Below are positions 61,500 to 64,000 of a stretch of DNA of 64,000 bases, piece after piece (positions within the stretch are counted from its first letter, which is position 1; each line of letters opens with the position of its first letter). Location of the stretch: the NCBI RefSeq assembly GCF_015832195.1, contig NC_052018.1:58961666-59025665 (forward strand), read 5' to 3'. A program made the translations under genes and the position numbers. The notes under the pieces were generated by a model. The model was not told the origin of the DNA. It did no database searches and worked only from the letters and a program-made list of their open reading frames with translations. Origin of the DNA: Motacilla alba alba (Eukaryota > Chordata > Aves > Passeriformes > Motacillidae).

Positions 61500-61830
61500 T
61501 CTCATTTTTTAGGCACATGCTCCAGGAGTTGGTTTAAGATCGGTACTCACAGGTTCACATATGTACTGGGATGTACAGAGAGAGGAGAAGCCACTGTTGT
61601 GACAGGTCGATTCCAGTTAATTCCTCTCAGCAATGTGCTTGCTCAAAATTCAAATCCTTTTGAATTTGCTTACTGCATTAGCAGTAACTTTGCCACCAGC
61701 TCCCGGTATATTGAGCAGCCAGAAGGTCTGAAATGAGCCTAATAACGCACAGAGTTAATGGTGAAAGGGGTTCCTGGCAATTTGTGATTCAGGAGTGATA
61801 ATCATCACAGTGTGGGTAGATAGGCACTTG
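61500..61830. other. Candidate conserved noncoding element with a hairpin
   Basis: This is a complex block of mixed composition with several CpGs (near 61541, 61609, 61703 and 61746). It contains a perfect inverted repeat, AAATTCAAA (61646-61654) and TTTGAATTT (61659-61667), with a 4-base loop. There is no open frame and no similarity to CR1 or LTR sequence. It is suggested as a possible regulatory element on texture alone. Confidence 0.2.
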
Positions 61831-61912
61831 GCTTCAGGATAGGACAGATAGGGGAAAAAATATACTGGGCCAGACAGGCACTGCTTCAGTCCCCAGGCTG
61901 CTGAAAGGAAGC

Positions 61913-61913
<1 letters not shown>

Positions 61914-61946
<33 letters not shown>
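61914..61946. repeat. (CAG)11 trinucleotide microsatellite
   Basis: There are eleven uninterrupted CAG units, then AAG. The CAG (Gln) frame is stopped by TGA four codons upstream (61902-61904) and closes 16 codons after the tract. The AGC frame stops shortly downstream. The GCA frame is open for about 73 codons but lacks a recognisable protein or splice sites. I therefore treat it as a noncoding, probably length-polymorphic repeat. Confidence 0.95.
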
Positions 61947-61949
<3 letters not shown>

Positions 61950-64000
61950 GCAGAGGTTCCACTAATACCACCTCAGACACAGCTGGCTGGATCATGAGCT
62001 TGGGAGAAAGATCATGGAGTGGTAGCCACAGGTGCTGAGGTGTTTTCTGCTGATCTGACTTGCTGCTTTCCTCTTAGGACTGTCCAGCACCTAGGCTGAG
62101 CCCAGAGTGAGGGCTGGACAGAGATGAGAATTGGTTCAGGTGGTTTCACAGGAGAATGGTTTATGAAATAAAAAACTTGTAAAGGACACTACTGTGCGTC
62201 ACATTTTGGAAGGTCCTCAAGAGCTGGGGTGAGAGTTTGCCTGTGTGAAGAGCACATGGCTTGATCCCACCAATGTAGAGGTCAAAAATAAGCAGATAAC
62301 AGAATGCATGTCCTGTGTTTCTGAATACCATGGAAATACAGTCCTTTATTGGGGAATTCATCAAAAATAACATTACTTTTTTGCTTCAATCCAACAGTCT
62401 GATTTTACACAAGCAAAGTACTAATACTCATGCTTTGGGGAATAAAATGTGCAGAATAGTTAATCTAAAAATTCTCAGAACAGTGGATATGCTTCCTTCT
62501 GTAAAAATTCCGGCTTTAAGTCCTACATATGATAAAAAGGAAGATCCCTTTTGCCATGAAGGGATTTTCCAACTGCCTAACATTTGTAAAAGCTGCTGAA
62601 ATGTACCTTGACCGGAGTACATATTTTTTACTATTTATTTTAAAAGTGACTGGAAGATATGAAGAAAAACTCTGAATTTTTTATGCACAGCATGATAGAC
62701 ATAAAACTTCTGTGAACAATGCTGAAGAAAATTATTAACTGTTAAAAATTATTAAATTATTAACCTTTTATTAACTGTATCTCTTGGGAGGAGGGAGTTT
62801 AATCCTCCCCCCCCTCCATTTTGCCATTATATTCAGAAAAAATCACTTAGCATACTTTGAGAAAAATGTGTTACAACCCTTCCTTTTACAGTCCTAGCAC
62901 TAGAATTTAATTGCTTTATCCTGCAGCAGGGATTGGCTAATCTTTCACAGTATTTCAGAGTTTCTTGGTGCCAATATGTTGCTTTCTTCAGGCTGTGTAT
63001 GTAAAAATTGTGATGATTTTGTAAGAATGACCGAGGTCTGGACATTGGAAATATCAACCATGGTGAATTTTTCATTCAGGTATCGTGTTTATTAACTCTT
63101 AAGCCCATTCAGAAAGCCCAAAATATCCTTCTGTGAATAAGCCATTTTTCATCCCTTTCTATCTCAAACACAAATCTGTCAGGTGGCAAGAATTCAGGTG
63201 GAGAATTTTCTGTATGCATCTTGCTGGTGAATGCAACTTCATTGGTGGTTTATTCTTTGCCTCAAATGATTCCAGGGTTTAGAGGGGGCAAGAAGGGTAG
63301 AAATGCTAGATATTTTCATGCTGTTAATTTATAACCCGTGAGAAAAGACCGAAAGACTGAAAGCAGTTATTGGCCAGTCTGACTTTCACATGAGTAAAGA
63401 TAATCAAGAGATATTATTACTCCTGTTTTGAGTATTACCTGTATTTTACATTCACATGACTCTTAGGGAATGCCAAGGCTCTGGTGTTAAGTCCTGATCT
63501 ACTATTTCCTGAACAGAACTTAAAACTTAGGCTGTAAGTCTTTTTACCTCTGAACAAGAGGTGTTTTGAAGCACCCATTTAGAGTGCCAGAATTGGCTGA
63601 ACTGTTGGCTACAAAAAGGTACAGCATTCTATACACTCTCTTCGCTCTGAACTAGCTCTGCCTGTGTACCCTAAAAATTACCCAGTCATATTCTGGTAAT
63701 ATTTTCCAAGGATCCATTTGGTAATTTTTGGGAACTTTTATTCTAGTTTTCAGGAAAAAAAATCAGTTGTTACCTATTCTAGGAAATATTCACTCTCCCA
63801 TGTCCCAGCTTCCTAAAATAAAGGTTTCTAGCCATGTGCTTTGGCCAAATGTCTTTTGTTTTTCTGTGTTTTGAAAACTTTTCAATGTCATTAATCGGAG
63901 CTTATTTAATCTCAAAAAATATACAGCTCTTCTATGATACAGCATCTATGTATAATGAAGGATAAAAATATAAAAAAATTATGTGGGTTTTTTATTGTAG
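61947..64000. other. Unique sequence to the window end, nothing recognised
   Basis: Frames up to 94 codons at 62161-62622 overlap on both strands and have no recognised product. Apart from the hairpin at 62786-62817 there is no repeat or RNA gene. Confidence 0.5.
62786..62817. repeat. G-rich/C-rich inverted repeat
   Basis: GGGAGGAGGG at 62786-62795 is followed by TCCTCCCCCCCCTCC at 62803-62817. GGGAGGA pairs exactly with TCCTCCC (62803-62809) across a 10-base loop. The - strand of the right arm is a dense G tract (eight G in a row), so G-quadruplex formation is possible. Confidence 0.8.

Noticed and set aside
61914..61946. Polyglutamine-encoding exon
   Set aside because: A stop lies four codons before the tract in the Gln frame, and no acceptor or recognisable protein flanks it.
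1..64000. CRISPR arrays, tRNA or rRNA genes, bacterial operons, toxin or phage modules
   Set aside because: There are no regularly spaced repeats, no cloverleaf-forming segment with A/B boxes that I could identify, and no long prokaryote-type coding density. The CR1 elements identify vertebrate DNA.

Overview
The window is AT-rich vertebrate nuclear DNA, and almost certainly avian. Its only abundant interspersed repeat is CR1, the LINE family typical of birds and other sauropsids. Six copies on the + strand end in the characteristic octamer-like tail (ATTCTRTGA repeated), and one copy on the - strand begins with the complement of that tail. I see no Alu, L1 or SINE-type elements, no bacterial gene organisation, no CpG island and no long open reading frame. 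Every ORF is under about 120 codons, which is what chance gives in DNA of this composition. I read the region as intergenic sequence or the inside of very long introns on a large chromosome.

Layout. 1-23481: unique AT-rich sequence, interrupted by an AT microsatellite (about 8.85 kb), a T/G-rich tract (about 10.04 kb), a complex block near 11.0-11.7 kb that looks like a conserved noncoding element, and an A/C-rich tract (about 19.9 kb). 23482-43182: four CR1 3' fragments (23.5, 31.1, 36.8 and 43.1 kb), separated by unique sequence. This part also has a second T/G-rich tract (32.3 kb), a GA-rich tract (33.9 kb) and a complex block at 42.1-42.5 kb. 43183-57795: mostly unique sequence. It holds two weak exon-like segments (43.6 and 56.1 kb), the longest CR1 copy (50.9-51.9 kb, with a remnant of the reverse transcriptase region), a 12-bp triple repeat (52.4 kb) and a 28-bp near-perfect palindrome (55.15 kb). 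57796-59485: a repeat-rich patch with a decayed CR1 tail, a probable solo LTR of an endogenous retrovirus on the - strand that abuts the tail, and a - strand CR1. 59486-64000: unique sequence with two further complex blocks (60.0 and 61.6 kb), a pure (CAG)11 tract (61.9 kb) and a G/C-strand-biased hairpin (62.8 kb).

No gene could be identified by name, so there is no set of cooperating genes to describe. The most checkable items are the exon-like segment at 56.1 kb, the 28-bp palindrome, the LTR/CR1 junction and the candidate conserved noncoding blocks. I found no evidence of a new multi-gene system.
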